A stretch of DNA of 64,000 bases from Gordoniibacillus kamchatkensis (GTDB lineage Bacteria > Bacillota > Bacilli > Paenibacillales > NBRC-103111), in NCBI RefSeq assembly GCF_000829455.1, contig NZ_JXAK01000006.1:62001-126000 (forward strand). The letters are read 5' to 3'. Numbering within the stretch: the first letter of the stretch is position 1; each line of letters opens with the position of its first letter. The position numbers and the translations under genes are program-made. The notes beneath the pieces are model-generated. The model had not been told where the DNA came from, did no database searches, and saw only the letters and a list, made by a program, of their open reading frames with translations. Positions 1 to 9,654 of the stretch are shown one piece after another.

Positions 1-1
1 G

Positions 2-568
2 GCGCAGTCCTTGAAATATTTGGGGATCCCTTCTAGTAAACAATCGCCAAAACAGACGGCGGCCACGTTGAAGGAAGTAACGCTGTCGGTGCCTGACCTC
101 GTCGGAATGACGCCGGATGCGGCCAAAACGGCCGCCGGCAAATACGGGCTCAAAATCGAAGCGCTCGGCAAAGGAGACAAGGTGCTGCGCCAATTCCCGC
201 TGCCGGGGACGCAAATTAGCGGCTCTTATCGTATCGCCGTCGCCCTTCAGGATGGGGCTTTGCCGCTGCCGGACTTGACGGGACGCAGCTTGCGCGAAGC
301 GATGGAAATGTGCGCGTTCGTCGGCACCGCCTGCCAGGTCAGCGGCGAAGGCTATGTCGTCGGCCAAAGCGCTGCCGATGGCGGCGGCGTAGCGCTGCAG
401 TTGCGCGCTCCCGACGCTTCGCCGTCTTCTTCCGAGGCGAGCGAAGGCGCTGCGGCAGATGCGCAAGCGGGAACGCCCCCCGCTGCCCAAAATGCGGTCC
501 AGACGTCCCCGTCCAAATCCGGCGCCAAAACGAATGCGGCCAAAAAGACGGGCGGGCCAAGCCGATAA
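2..568 (+). CDS. pbpB: Division penicillin-binding protein (FtsI/PBP2B type), C-terminal part with PASTA domains; 5' end outside window
   Basis: The frame is already open at the window edge, so only about the last 188 residues are present. They form two PASTA-type modules, recognisable by VPDLVGMTPDAA and PLPDLTGRSLREA, followed by a Ser/Ala/Lys-rich tail of about 50 residues. PASTA domains bind muropeptides or stabilise the transpeptidase. In Bacillus-type dcw clusters the gene just before spoVD is the septal transpeptidase PBP2B (pbpB/ftsI), which cross-links septal peptidoglycan with FtsW. The catalytic domain lies outside the window, so the name rests on PASTA content and gene order. Confidence 0.75.
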   Translation, partial: AQSLKYLGIPSSKQSPKQTAATLKEVTLSVPDLVGMTPDAAKTAAGKYGLKIEALGKGDKVLRQFPLPGTQISGSYRIAVALQDGALPLPDLTGRSLREAMEMCAFVGTACQVSGEGYVVGQSAADGGGVALQLRAPDASPSSSEASEGAAADAQAGTPPAAQNAVQTSPSKSGAKTNAAKKTGGPSR

Positions 569-687
569 CGCACAGCTTGTTCTAACCCCTGTTTGTCCCG
601 AATAGTCATGTGATGAACGATCATGACTCGGAGTCTGTCCGTGCCTCCGGTACGGACTGGCCCCCAAGGACTGGAGGGGTTAGCCGC

Positions 688-2622
688 ATGCGCGTATCCA
701 ACGTTACCGTCCGCCGCCGGCTTTTTTTCATTTTGCTTGCAGGCACTTTGCTATTTGCCGGTCTTCTCGTGCGGCTCGCGTACGTGCAGCTCTGGAAAGG
801 CAAGCAGCTCGCCGCCGAAGCCGAAGATAACTGGCGGCGGCAAATTACGGTCATGCCGAAGCGGGGCGAAATATGGGACCGCAACGGGACGAAGCTGACC
901 TACAACATCAGCACGCCGACCGTTATGGCCGTACCGGCGCAGGTCGAGGACGCGAAAGCGGTGGCGGAGCGGCTCGCAGCCGTGCTGGACATGCCGGCGG
1001 ACGACATTTACAAGCTGCTGAAGAAAAGCGCGTCATCCGTCTACATCAAGCCGGCAGGCCGCAAGATTACGCAAGAGAAGGCGCAGCAAATCCGCGAAAT
1101 GAATTTGCCCGGCATCATCGTAACGGAGGACAACAAGCGCTTCTATCCATACGGATCGCTGGCGGCCCATGTATTAGGCTTTACGGGCATTGACAATCAA
1201 GGGCTCATGGGGGTCGAGGCGACGTACGACAAGCAGATGACCGGCGTCAAAGGCTACATCTCGTATTTGTCGCAGGCGAACGGCGACAAGATGCCCGGCT
1301 CCACGAGCCAGTTCGCGAAGCCGCTGGACGGGCTCAACCTGCAGCTGACGATCGACTATCATCTGCAATCCGTCGTCGAGCGCGAGCTGCAGCAGGCGAT
1401 GATCAAATATCAGGCGGAGCACGCGATTGCGATCATGATGGACCCGAACAACGGGGAAGTGCTGGCGATGGCCGGGTATCCGACGTTCGAGCCGAGCCAT
1501 TTTCGCGATTATCCGGTCGAAACGTACAACCGCGACTTGCCGATCTGGATGACGTACGAGCCCGGTTCCACGTTCAAAATCATTACGCTGGCAGCTGCGC
1601 TGAACGAGAAAAAGGTGGATTTGAAAAACGAGTTTTTCCACGATCCCGGCGCGATCGAAGTCGGGGGCGCCCGGCTTCGCTGCTGGAAAAGGGGCGGGCA
1701 CGGCAGCGAATCGTTCCTCGAAGTCGTGGAAAATTCGTGCAACCCCGGCTTTGTCGTACTCGGCCAACGTCTCGGCAAAGAGACGCTGTTCGACTACATT
1801 AACCGGTTCGGCTTCGGCAAAAAGACGGGCATCGACCTCGGCGGCGAGGAGAACGGCATTTTGTTCAAGCCTTCGCGCGTCGGTCCGGTCGAGCTGGCAA
1901 CGACGGCGTTCGGGCAAGGCGTGTCGGTGACGCCGATCCAGCAAGTGGCTGCCGTGTCGGCGGCGATCAACGGCGGCAGGCTGTTCCAGCCGCACGTCGG
2001 CAAGGCGCTCATCAATCCGGATAACGGTGAAGTGGTACAGCGCATGGAGCCGAAGCTCGTTCGCGACAACGTCATCAGCGCGGATACGTCGAAGCAGGTG
2101 CGCGAGGCGCTGGAGAGCGTCGTCGCCCAGGGCACCGGCAAAAACGCGTTTATCGACGGCTATCGCGTCGGCGGCAAAACCGGTACTGCGCAAAAAGTGA
2201 TCGGCGGCCGCTATTCGCCGACCGAGCACATCGTGTCGTTCATCGGCTTTGCGCCGGCGGACAACCCGCGCATCGTCGTTTACGCCGCCGTCGACAACCC
2301 GCAAGGGCTGCAGTTCGGCGGTCTGATCGCCGCGCCGCTCGTCAAAAACATCATGGCCGAATCGCTCCGGTATTTGAAGGTCGAGCCGAGCAAAAAACAG
2401 CTGCCGAGGGAATACACTTATGGAGACACAACTCCGCAGATCGTCGAAGTGCCCAACTTGATCGGCGCTACGATCGAAGATATTTTGGAAGATATGAACG
2501 ATAACTTCCTGCTGGCCAAATCCGGCACCGGCAACACCGTCGTCAACCAGGTGCCGAAGCCCGGAACGAGAGTGGAGAAGGGATCGACGATACGCGTATA
2601 CTTAGCAGATACAAGTCAATAA
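688..2622 (+). CDS. spoVD: Stage V sporulation protein D, spore cortex transpeptidase (PBP)
   Basis: Class B penicillin-binding protein needed for spore cortex synthesis, working with the SEDS protein SpoVE. Visible: a basic N-terminus and one membrane segment (about residues 13-33), a PBP dimerisation domain, and the transpeptidase motifs S294-T-F-K297, S350-C-N352 and K497-T-G499. One PASTA domain closes the protein from about residue 586 (VEVPNLIG). An upstream in-frame ATG exists at 610, but the ATG at 688 follows GGAGGGG by 8 bases and gives 644 residues beginning MRVSNVTVRR, very close to the 646 of B. subtilis SpoVD. A single C-terminal PASTA is typical of SpoVD. Confidence 0.93.
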   Translation: MRVSNVTVRRRLFFILLAGTLLFAGLLVRLAYVQLWKGKQLAAEAEDNWRRQITVMPKRGEIWDRNGTKLTYNISTPTVMAVPAQVEDAKAVAERLAAVLDMPADDIYKLLKKSASSVYIKPAGRKITQEKAQQIREMNLPGIIVTEDNKRFYPYGSLAAHVLGFTGIDNQGLMGVEATYDKQMTGVKGYISYLSQANGDKMPGSTSQFAKPLDGLNLQLTIDYHLQSVVERELQQAMIKYQAEHAIAIMMDPNNGEVLAMAGYPTFEPSHFRDYPVETYNRDLPIWMTYEPGSTFKIITLAAALNEKKVDLKNEFFHDPGAIEVGGARLRCWKRGGHGSESFLEVVENSCNPGFVVLGQRLGKETLFDYINRFGFGKKTGIDLGGEENGILFKPSRVGPVELATTAFGQGVSVTPIQQVAAVSAAINGGRLFQPHVGKALINPDNGEVVQRMEPKLVRDNVISADTSKQVREALESVVAQGTGKNAFIDGYRVGGKTGTAQKVIGGRYSPTEHIVSFIGFAPADNPRIVVYAAVDNPQGLQFGGLIAAPLVKNIMAESLRYLKVEPSKKQLPREYTYGDTTPQIVEVPNLIGATIEDILEDMNDNFLLAKSGTGNTVVNQVPKPGTRVEKGSTIRVYLADTSQ

Positions 2623-2662
2623 TGATTGCTATTGCCGCAAGGCTACCGGAGGAGGACTCGTC

Positions 2663-4150
2663 ATGCAATTGAAGGAGCTCGCGTCGCTGTTCGTTAATTC
2701 CCGAATCGTAGGAGACGGAAATACGGCTTTCACGGATATTCAGTTCGATTCGCGGAAAGTTGGGCCGGGCCATCTGTTCATTTGTGTGCCCGGCTACGTC
2801 ACCGACGGGCACCGTTATGCCCCGGCGGCGCTGGCGGCGGGAGCGTCCGCGCTCGTGACGGAGCGTGTGCTGGACTTGCCGGCTGCGCAGCTGGTCGTGC
2901 CCAACGCGCGATATGCGATGGCGGTCATCGCGTCGCATTTTTTCGGCTATCCGAGCCACGGCATGCAGGTCATCGGCGTCACCGGCACGAAGGGCAAAAC
3001 GACCATGACTTATTTGCTCGAGCGCATTTTGGCGGATCGCGGTTGGAAGACCGGCCTCATGGGCACGATCCGGACGACGGTCGGGGGCGTTACCGTAAAA
3101 GCCGAGCGGACGACGCAGGAAGCGCCGGACTTGCAGCGCAATTTGCGGCTCATGGCGGATGCCGGGACGCAGTATGTCGTTATGGAGGCGTCCAGCGAGG
3201 CGCTGGAGCAGGAGCGGGTGAAGGGGACAAAGTTCCGTACGGCGATATTCACCAATTTGACGCAGGATCATCTCAATTTCCATCATACGATGGACAACTA
3301 CAGGGCGGCCAAAGGGCTGCTTTTCTCCCGTCTCGGCAACACGTTCTCCGCCGTGCCGGAAGAGCGGCAGTACGCCGTGCTGAACGCCGACGACGAAGCG
3401 TCGGATTACTTTGCCCGGCTGACAAGCGCGCAAGTGATCCGCTACGGGATCGATCGTCCTTGCGACGTGCGGGCGACAAGCATCCGCATGACTTTGGGCG
3501 GAACCGTTTTTACGGTCGAATCGTTTGCCGGGAGCGCCGAATTCCGCATGCAGCTCGTCGGCAAATTCAACGTATACAACGCTTTGGGGGCAATCGCCGC
3601 CTGTTTGGCCGAAGGCATTGCGCTTGACGACATCAAGGATAGCCTGGAGCGGGTGCAGGGAGTCTCCGGCAGAATGGAGCGGGTCGATGCGGGGCAGCCG
3701 TACCTCGTGCTCGTCGATTACGCGCATACGCCCGACAGTCTCGAAAAGGCGTTAACGACCATAGGCGAATTCGCCGCAGGCCAGGTCATTACCGTATTCG
3801 GCTGCGGCGGCGACCGCGACCGGACGAAGCGTCCGATCATGGGCCGGGTGGCGGCGCAGTACAGCGGCTACGTGTACGTCACCTCGGATAATCCCCGCAG
3901 CGAAGATCCGGAAGCGATATTGCGCGACATCTTGCCCGGGCTCGCCGAGGCCGGCTTGCCGGAAGACCGGTACGAAGCGATAGCGGACCGAAAAATTGCC
4001 ATACAAAAGGCTATTGATCGGGCAGGCCCTGGCGATGTAGTATTGATAGCGGGCAAAGGACATGAAACGTATCAGGAAATTCAAGGCGTGAAATACGATT
4101 TCGACGACCGCCTCGTGGCGGAAGAAGCGATAAGGAGACGAGGCCGATGA
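2663..4150 (+). CDS. murE: UDP-MurNAc-L-Ala-D-Glu:meso-diaminopimelate ligase
   Basis: Mur ligase adding the third stem-peptide residue to UDP-MurNAc-dipeptide with ATP in the cytoplasm. The 495 residues carry the ATP loop G108-T-K-G-K-T-T114, and D409-N-P-R412, the signature that recognises meso-diaminopimelate rather than lysine. This agrees with the acetyl-branch DAP genes elsewhere in the window (patA, dapL, dapH). The start follows GGAGGAGG. The stop overlaps the murF start by four bases (ATGA), so the two are translationally coupled. Confidence 0.95.
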   Translation: MQLKELASLFVNSRIVGDGNTAFTDIQFDSRKVGPGHLFICVPGYVTDGHRYAPAALAAGASALVTERVLDLPAAQLVVPNARYAMAVIASHFFGYPSHGMQVIGVTGTKGKTTMTYLLERILADRGWKTGLMGTIRTTVGGVTVKAERTTQEAPDLQRNLRLMADAGTQYVVMEASSEALEQERVKGTKFRTAIFTNLTQDHLNFHHTMDNYRAAKGLLFSRLGNTFSAVPEERQYAVLNADDEASDYFARLTSAQVIRYGIDRPCDVRATSIRMTLGGTVFTVESFAGSAEFRMQLVGKFNVYNALGAIAACLAEGIALDDIKDSLERVQGVSGRMERVDAGQPYLVLVDYAHTPDSLEKALTTIGEFAAGQVITVFGCGGDRDRTKRPIMGRVAAQYSGYVYVTSDNPRSEDPEAILRDILPGLAEAGLPEDRYEAIADRKIAIQKAIDRAGPGDVVLIAGKGHETYQEIQGVKYDFDDRLVAEEAIRRRGR

Positions 4151-5569
4151 TTCGCCGCACGATCGCCGAGCTGGAGCGCATGCTTTCCGGCCGGCTTGTT
4201 GAGGCGCCCCGTAATCCCGCCGCAGGCGGAGAACGGCTCGTGGCCGGCGTATCGACGGATACGCGCACGATCGCTGGCGGCAATTTGTTCGTCCCGCTGC
4301 AAGGAGAACGGTTCGACGGACATCTATATGCGCAGAAGGCCGTGGACGCCGGCGCATCGGCCGTGCTGTGGCAAGCCGGGCACGAAGCGCCTCCGCCGCA
4401 AGGAGCGCCGGCGCTCGTCGTCGACGATACGCTTGCGGCCTTGCAGCAGCTCGCTCACGCATACCGGCGGGAGCTGAACGTGCGCGTCGTCGGCATTACC
4501 GGCAGCAACGGTAAGACGACGACCAAAGATTTGGCCCAACGCCGTGCTGGCGACGCAGTACCGCGTGCACAAGACGAAAGGCAATTTCAACAACCATATC
4601 GGGCTGCCTCTTACGCTGTTGCAGCTGGACGAGGATACGGAAATAGCGGTGCTGGAAATGGGCATGAGCGCACGCGGCGAAATCGCGCTGCTGTCCGGCA
4701 TTGCCGAACCCGATACGGCGGTTATTACGATCATCGGCGAATCCCATTTGGAGCAGCTCGGCTCGAGCGAGGAGATCGCCAGGGCGAAGACGGAAATTGT
4801 GGGCGGGCTGCGCCAAGACGGCCTGTTTGTCTATAACGGAGAATCGCCGCTCATCGAAAAGGTGCTTCCTCAAATGCCGCAGCCGGAGCGATTCCGTTTG
4901 CTGCGGTTCGGAATGGGACAGGGGTTCGACCTGTACCCGACGGCTGTACGCACGGAAGCGAACGGCACTTATTTTCGAGTGAATGCCGGAGCGGGCACCG
5001 AATTTTTCATCCCGCTGCTCGGCCGCCACAACGTGACCAACGCTTTGGCGGCTATCGCCGTCGGTCGCGAATACGGCCTCAGCGACGAGACCATCGCTGC
5101 CGGGCTCGCCGCCGTGCAAATGACGAGCATGCGCATCGAAGTGCTGAAGGCGCCGAGCGGTTTAACGGTGCTGAACGACGCTTACAACGCCAGCCCGACG
5201 TCGATGCGCGCCGCGCTCAAGCTGCTCGGCGAGCTGAACGGGTACGCCCGCAAGTTTGCGGTGCTCGGCGACATGCTCGAGCTCGGTCCGCAGGAGACGG
5301 AGTTCCACCTGGACATCGGCGCGGAGCTCGGCCCGGACGTCGCCGATTACGTGCTGACGTACGGCGAACGCGCCCGCCATATCGCCGCCGGAGCGGCGGC
5401 GCGGATGGCGGCGGAGCGCGTGCTCAGCTTTGGCGACAAGGAGCAGCTGACCGCTGAGCTGCTCCGGCTCGTGCAGCCGGCCGACGTCGTGCTGGTCAAA
5501 GGCTCGCGCGGCATGGAGCTTGAAACGGTCGTCAGCGCGCTGACCGGCAAGGACGCGGGCGCCCATTAG
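4147..5569 (+). CDS. murF: UDP-MurNAc-tripeptide:D-Ala-D-Ala ligase, reading frame broken by one base
   Basis: Last cytoplasmic Mur ligase, adding D-Ala-D-Ala to make UDP-MurNAc-pentapeptide. The first part (4147 to about 4535) has the MurF N-domain and ATP loop G119-S-N-G-K-T-T-T followed by KDL. The rest (NFNNHIGLPLTLL, LEMGMSARGEI, NDAYNASPTSM, KGSRGMELE) lies in another frame to 5569. Reading TTG GCC AAC GCC GTG across the break restores KDL-ANA-VLATQYRVHKT, so one extra C in the CCC at 4535-4537 explains it. MurF is normally essential, so a sequencing or assembly error is more likely than a dead gene. It overlaps murE by four bases. Confidence 0.9.
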
Positions 5570-5641
5570 CAGTGCGTCTCCTAAAGAAACGGAACCTCAC
5601 GCCCCTGGCGCAAAATCGCCCGGTAATGTGGACGCAACGGG

Positions 5642-5818
5642 CGGACCGCAGATACGTTATTTGTAAAAAACGACGGTTTTTCAGTGGGCGACGGACAAAA
5701 GATGCGTTATTCCGAGAAAAACGGCCCCGTTGCCCGCTTGAAGCTCCAATTAGCGGATCTCGTGTCCGTTACAACGTCCATACAAGGAAAAAGGGCCGAA
5801 TAACGGCTTGTCTGTCCG
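5642..5818. repeat. Dispersed inverted-repeat cluster (CGGAC..CGTTAT family), copy 1
   Basis: Two forward copies of a ~20-bp motif (5642-5662 and 5692-5712, CGGAC-x-CAGAT-x-CGTTATT) face two reverse copies (5752-5768 and 5798-5818). The same motif in both orientations recurs at 46003-46179. The inward-facing arrangement suggests a small miniature element or a foldback transcript. Confidence 0.55.
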
Positions 5819-5982
5819 CTTGAGTCACTCTCTCTGTCGATGGTCGCCAGAAAAATTCGGGATGGAAACCGCGAGAAGCCGCACGTCGCCTGAGTGGGAT
5901 CGTTCTGCCGCGTACTGCAATCGCCCATTTTTGCGCGGAGACTCCCCGTAATCGGCAGCGTCCCGCGAATAGGTTAATACAT

Positions 5983-6098
5983 ATGCTTACGAAGCAACTT
6001 TCCCTAACGGAAAAGTTAAGCTGACCCTTACGAAGCTTTTTCCCTATCGGGAAAACGTAGCACACGCTTACGAAGCAACTTTCCCTGGCGGGAAAGTT
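5983..6098. repeat. Three CTTACGAAGC boxes, each followed by a hairpin, upstream of mraY
   Basis: Boxes lie at 5983-5995, 6027-6036 and 6066-6076. Each is followed by an inverted repeat: AACTTTCC/GGAAAAGTT, TTTTCCC/GGGAAAA, and the perfect AACTTTCCC (6077-6085) with GGGAAAGTT (6090-6098). The last hairpin ends a few bases before the mraY Shine-Dalgarno and runs into TTT, so it could affect mraY expression. The same box precedes a different stem in the longer repeats at 22.4 and 35.8 kb. Confidence 0.6.
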
Positions 6099-6114
6099 TT
6101 TAGGAGGCACCAAC

Positions 6115-7077
6115 GTGGAACTGAAAGTCATACTGTTTACAATGGGGGCGGCGTTCCTAATCGCGCTTATAGCCGGGCCCTTGTTCATTCCGCTGCTGCG
6201 CAGGCTGAAGTTCGGCCAGCAAATCCGCACGGAAGGGCCGCAGGGGCACCAGAAAAAAGCCGGCACGCCGACGATGGGCGGCATTATCATTTTGTTTGCG
6301 CTGACGCTGTCCGTCATCCGCTTCGCGGATAAAAACATGGATCTCGTCATCATGCTGATCGCGACGCTCGGCTACGGCTTCGTCGGCTTCCTCGACGATT
6401 ACATCAAAATCGCGCTCAAGCGCTCGCTCGGCTTAACCGCCAAGCAAAAGCTGCTCGGCCAGTTTCTCGTTTCGGTCATCGTCTGCGTTTTGCTCATTCA
6501 GCAAGGCCACAGCACTGCGCTGCCGATTCCGTTTACGCATATGAGCGTGCCGCTCGGCTGGCTCTATTTTCCGTTCGTGTTCATCGTCATGCTCGGTTCG
6601 TCCAACGCCGTCAATTTCACGGACGGACTCGACGGGCTGCTCGCCGGTACGAGCGCGATCGCGTTCGGGGCGTACGCCGTCATCGCGATGAACAATACGA
6701 TGCCGGAGGTTGCCATTTTTTGCGCAGGCATGATCGGCGCGGTGCTCGGCTTTCTCGTCTTCAACGCCCATCCGGCCCGGGTGTTCATGGGCGATACCGG
6801 CTCGCTCGGCATCGGCGGCGGGCTGGCGGCAGCAGCCATCCTCACCAAGTCGGAGCTGCTCCTCGTCATTATCGGCGGCGTGTTCGTGATGGAAATGCTG
6901 TCCGTCATCATTCAAGTCGTATCTTTCAAAACGCGCGGCAAGCGCGTGTTCCGCATGAGCCCGATCCATCATCACTTCGAGCTGGTCGGCTGGTCCGAAT
7001 GGCGCGTTGTGCTGACGTTTTGGACGGCGGGACTCGTGCTGGCGGGAATTGGACTTTACATTAACGAGGTGTTCTAA
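6115..7077 (+). CDS. mraY: Phospho-MurNAc-pentapeptide transferase
   Basis: Integral membrane enzyme moving phospho-MurNAc-pentapeptide from UDP to undecaprenyl phosphate, forming lipid I. The 320-residue protein is strongly hydrophobic with about ten membrane segments. It carries the family aspartate motifs F92-L-D94-D95-Y and N167-F-T-D170-G-L-D173, plus MGDTGSL and a late PIHHHFE histidine loop. The GTG start follows AGGAGG by about six bases. The stop is three bases before murD. Confidence 0.96.
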   Translation: MELKVILFTMGAAFLIALIAGPLFIPLLRRLKFGQQIRTEGPQGHQKKAGTPTMGGIIILFALTLSVIRFADKNMDLVIMLIATLGYGFVGFLDDYIKIALKRSLGLTAKQKLLGQFLVSVIVCVLLIQQGHSTALPIPFTHMSVPLGWLYFPFVFIVMLGSSNAVNFTDGLDGLLAGTSAIAFGAYAVIAMNNTMPEVAIFCAGMIGAVLGFLVFNAHPARVFMGDTGSLGIGGGLAAAAILTKSELLLVIIGGVFVMEMLSVIIQVVSFKTRGKRVFRMSPIHHHFELVGWSEWRVVLTFWTAGLVLAGIGLYINEVF

Positions 7078-7080
7078 CAG

Positions 7081-8487
7081 ATGAAGCATCCGCGCGAATA
7101 CAAGGGCGAACAGGTCGTCGTTCTGGGCCTGGCCCGCAGCGGCGTCGCCGCCGCCAAACTGTTCCACAAGCTCGGCGCGATCGTAACGGCGAGCGATAAA
7201 AAAGACCGAACCCAGTGTCCCGAAGCGGGCGAGCTCGAGGCACTGGGCATTTCTGTGTTATGCGGCGGCCATCCGGACGATCTGATTCACGAAGGCGTAG
7301 CGCTCGTCGTCAAAAATCCGGGCATCCCTTACCGTGTCGAACCGCTTCAGCGCGCCGCCGCTCTAGGCATCGACATCGTCACCGAAGTCGAGGTGGCTTA
7401 TCGCATTTGCCGCGCGCCAATCATCGGCATTACCGGTTCCAACGGCAAAACGACGACGACGACGCTCGTCGGGCTCATGCTGAAGGAGGGCGGGCTGAAG
7501 CCGATCGTTGCCGGCAACATCGGGCGGGCGCTGACGGAGGCGGCGCAAGAGGCGGAGCCGGACAACCGGATGGTCGTCGAGCTGAGCTCGTTCCAGCTGA
7601 AAGGGACCGAGCAGTTCCGTCCGGCTATCGGCTGCCTACTGAACATATATGAAACGCATCTCGATTACCACGGTGGAATGGACGATTATATCGCCTCCAA
7701 GGTGAAAATGTTCGAAAACCAGACAGAAGACGACACAGCGGTGCTCAATTGGGACGACGCCGTCTGCAAGCAATTAGCGAAAAACTTGCGCGCCAAGCTG
7801 CTGCCGTTCTCGCGCCGGGAGCCGCTGCCGTACGGGCTGTACGTGCGCCCGGGCGACAGTATGCTCGTGTACCGCGACACGGCAGGCGCCGAGCATCCGA
7901 TCGTGCGGGTGGGAGAACTGGGCATTGTCGGTTCCTTCAACGTGGAAAATGCTCTTGCCGCCTCCGCCATCGCCATCGCTTCGGGGGCTGACCTCGCGTC
8001 GATCGCGAAAGCGCTGCGCGAATTCCGGGGCGTCGAGCACCGGCTCGAATGGGTTGCGACGATCGACGACGTACAGTTTTACAACAATGCGAAAGCGACG
8101 AATCCAGCCGCTACGCTGAGCACGATGGGGGCCTTCGAGCAGAAGCTTATTCTGATCGCCGGCGGTTTGGACCGCGGCTCCGACTATATGGAGCTGCTGC
8201 CGGCATTCAAGGAGCAGCTCAAAGGGCTCGTCACTCTCGGCGAGACGCGCGCCAAGATCGATCGCGTCGCCGAGCTGGCGGGTGTATCGAATCGCAAAAC
8301 CGTCGATACTGGAGAACATGCGGCGGACGCCGTGCGCGAGGCGGTGGAAGCCGCGTTCGCGATGGCCGGGCCCGGCGATATTGTACTGCTTTCGCCGGCC
8401 TGCGCCAGCTGGGACATGTTCACGTCCTACGAGGAACGGGGACGCATGTTTAAGGAGTCCGTGCATAAATTGAGATTAGGGCGGTAA
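7081..8487 (+). CDS. murD: UDP-MurNAc-L-alanine:D-glutamate ligase
   Basis: Mur ligase adding D-Glu to UDP-MurNAc-L-Ala. The 468 residues start with a Rossmann-like substrate domain (VVVLGLARSGVAAAKLF), then the ATP loop G119-S-N-G-K123-T-T, then the C-terminal domain with HRLEWV and NNAKATNP. Length and motifs match the family. It lies three bases after mraY and is probably co-transcribed with it and spoVE-murG. Confidence 0.96.
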   Translation: MKHPREYKGEQVVVLGLARSGVAAAKLFHKLGAIVTASDKKDRTQCPEAGELEALGISVLCGGHPDDLIHEGVALVVKNPGIPYRVEPLQRAAALGIDIVTEVEVAYRICRAPIIGITGSNGKTTTTTLVGLMLKEGGLKPIVAGNIGRALTEAAQEAEPDNRMVVELSSFQLKGTEQFRPAIGCLLNIYETHLDYHGGMDDYIASKVKMFENQTEDDTAVLNWDDAVCKQLAKNLRAKLLPFSRREPLPYGLYVRPGDSMLVYRDTAGAEHPIVRVGELGIVGSFNVENALAASAIAIASGADLASIAKALREFRGVEHRLEWVATIDDVQFYNNAKATNPAATLSTMGAFEQKLILIAGGLDRGSDYMELLPAFKEQLKGLVTLGETRAKIDRVAELAGVSNRKTVDTGEHAADAVREAVEAAFAMAGPGDIVLLSPACASWDMFTSYEERGRMFKESVHKLRLGR

Positions 8488-8547
8488 ACAAGCTCCCGGA
8501 CGATGCGGCCGCCGCCCCAGTATGCAACGGCAGAGGTGTCTTTAGCT

Positions 8548-9645
8548 ATGGCAAAAGCGAGATCCGCACCCGACCTTTATTTGATTACCGCAACCTTGCT
8601 CATTTTGACGATCGGCGTTATTATGGTGTACAGCGCGAGCGCTGTGCTCGCTTTCCGCGAGCACGGCGATTCGTTTTATTACTTGAAGCGCCAAGGCTTG
8701 TTCGCCGTGCTCGGCGTCGTCGCCATGTTTTTCACGATGAACGTCGATTACTGGATATGGAAAAAGTACGCCAAAATCGGCCTCCTCGTCTGCTTCGCGC
8801 TGCTGCTGATCGTGCTCGTTCCGGGCATCGGCGACGTGCGCGGAGGCGCGCGCTCCTGGCTCGGCATCGGCTCGTTCGGCATTCAGCCGTCCGAATTTAT
8901 GAAAATGGGCATGATCATTTACTTGTCCAAGCTGCTCTCCGAGAAGCAATCCGGCATTACCGAATTTACCAAAGGCTTGCTGCCGCCGCTCGCGCTTATG
9001 GGGCTCGCGTTCGGACTCATTATGCTGCAGCCCGATCTCGGCACCGGCGCCGTGCTTTGCGGCGCGTCGCTGCTTATCATTTTCACGGCGGGCGCACGGC
9101 TCAAGCACCTCGGCCTGCTTGGGCTCGTCGGGCTTGCCGGTTTCGTCGGCCTCATTATCGCCGCTCCGTACCGGCTCAAGCGGATTACGGCGTTTCTCGA
9201 CCCGTGGTCCGACCCGCTCGGCGCCGGCTATCAAATTATCCAGTCGCTGTACGCCATCGGCCCCGGCGGCCTCGTCGGCCTCGGTCTCGGCATGAGCCGG
9301 CAAAAATACAGCTATTTGCCCGAACCGCAAACGGACTTCATCTTCTCCATCGTCTCCGAAGAGCTTGGCTTTATCGGCGCTGCGACGGTGCTGCTTTTGT
9401 TCCTGCTGCTCATCTGGCGCGGCATGCGCGCTGCCGTTACGGCCCCCGACACGTTCGGGTCGCTGCTTGCCGTCGGCATTACCGGCATGATCGCGGTCCA
9501 AGTCATCATCAACATCGGCGTCGTCATCGGCATGTTCCCGGTTACGGGCATTACGCTGCCGCTCGTCAGCGCCGGCGGCTCGTCGCTGACGCTCATTTTG
9601 GCCTCGCTCGGCATTCTTCTCAACATATCGCGCTATTCGAGGTGA
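8548..9645 (+). CDS. spoVE: SEDS-family peptidoglycan polymerase SpoVE (FtsW/RodA type)
   Basis: Polytopic membrane glycan polymerase of the FtsW/RodA/SpoVE family; paired with SpoVD for cortex synthesis. About ten membrane segments are visible, with the conserved loops LGIGSFGIQPSEFMKMG, QPDLGTG and LPEPQTDFIFSI and the late PLVSAGGSS. The start at 8548 (MAKARSAPD) is chosen because GAGGTG precedes it by 9 bases and it gives 365 residues, against 366 for B. subtilis SpoVE; an ATG further upstream (8503) lacks a site. Position between murD and murG matches spoVE in Bacillus. Without a tree, FtsW cannot be fully excluded. Confidence 0.9.
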   Translation: MAKARSAPDLYLITATLLILTIGVIMVYSASAVLAFREHGDSFYYLKRQGLFAVLGVVAMFFTMNVDYWIWKKYAKIGLLVCFALLLIVLVPGIGDVRGGARSWLGIGSFGIQPSEFMKMGMIIYLSKLLSEKQSGITEFTKGLLPPLALMGLAFGLIMLQPDLGTGAVLCGASLLIIFTAGARLKHLGLLGLVGLAGFVGLIIAAPYRLKRITAFLDPWSDPLGAGYQIIQSLYAIGPGGLVGLGLGMSRQKYSYLPEPQTDFIFSIVSEELGFIGAATVLLLFLLLIWRGMRAAVTAPDTFGSLLAVGITGMIAVQVIINIGVVIGMFPVTGITLPLVSAGGSSLTLILASLGILLNISRYSR

Positions 9646-9654
9646 ACGGACTTC

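Larger units (their letters stand above)
5570..6114. other. Gene-free stretch between murF and mraY, rich in inverted repeats
   Basis: 545 bases with no credible coding frame. The left half (5642-5818) holds forward and reverse copies of a CGGAC...CGTTAT repeat seen again near 46 kb. The right part (5983-6098) holds three copies of a (G)CTTACGAAGC box, each followed by a hairpin, ending just before the mraY ribosome site. No convincing sigma-A promoter was picked out by eye. Confidence 0.7.

Noticed and set aside
5572-5823. Possible small gene after murF
   Set aside because: The frame translates the family B repeats, has many Arg/Lys and no ribosome site.
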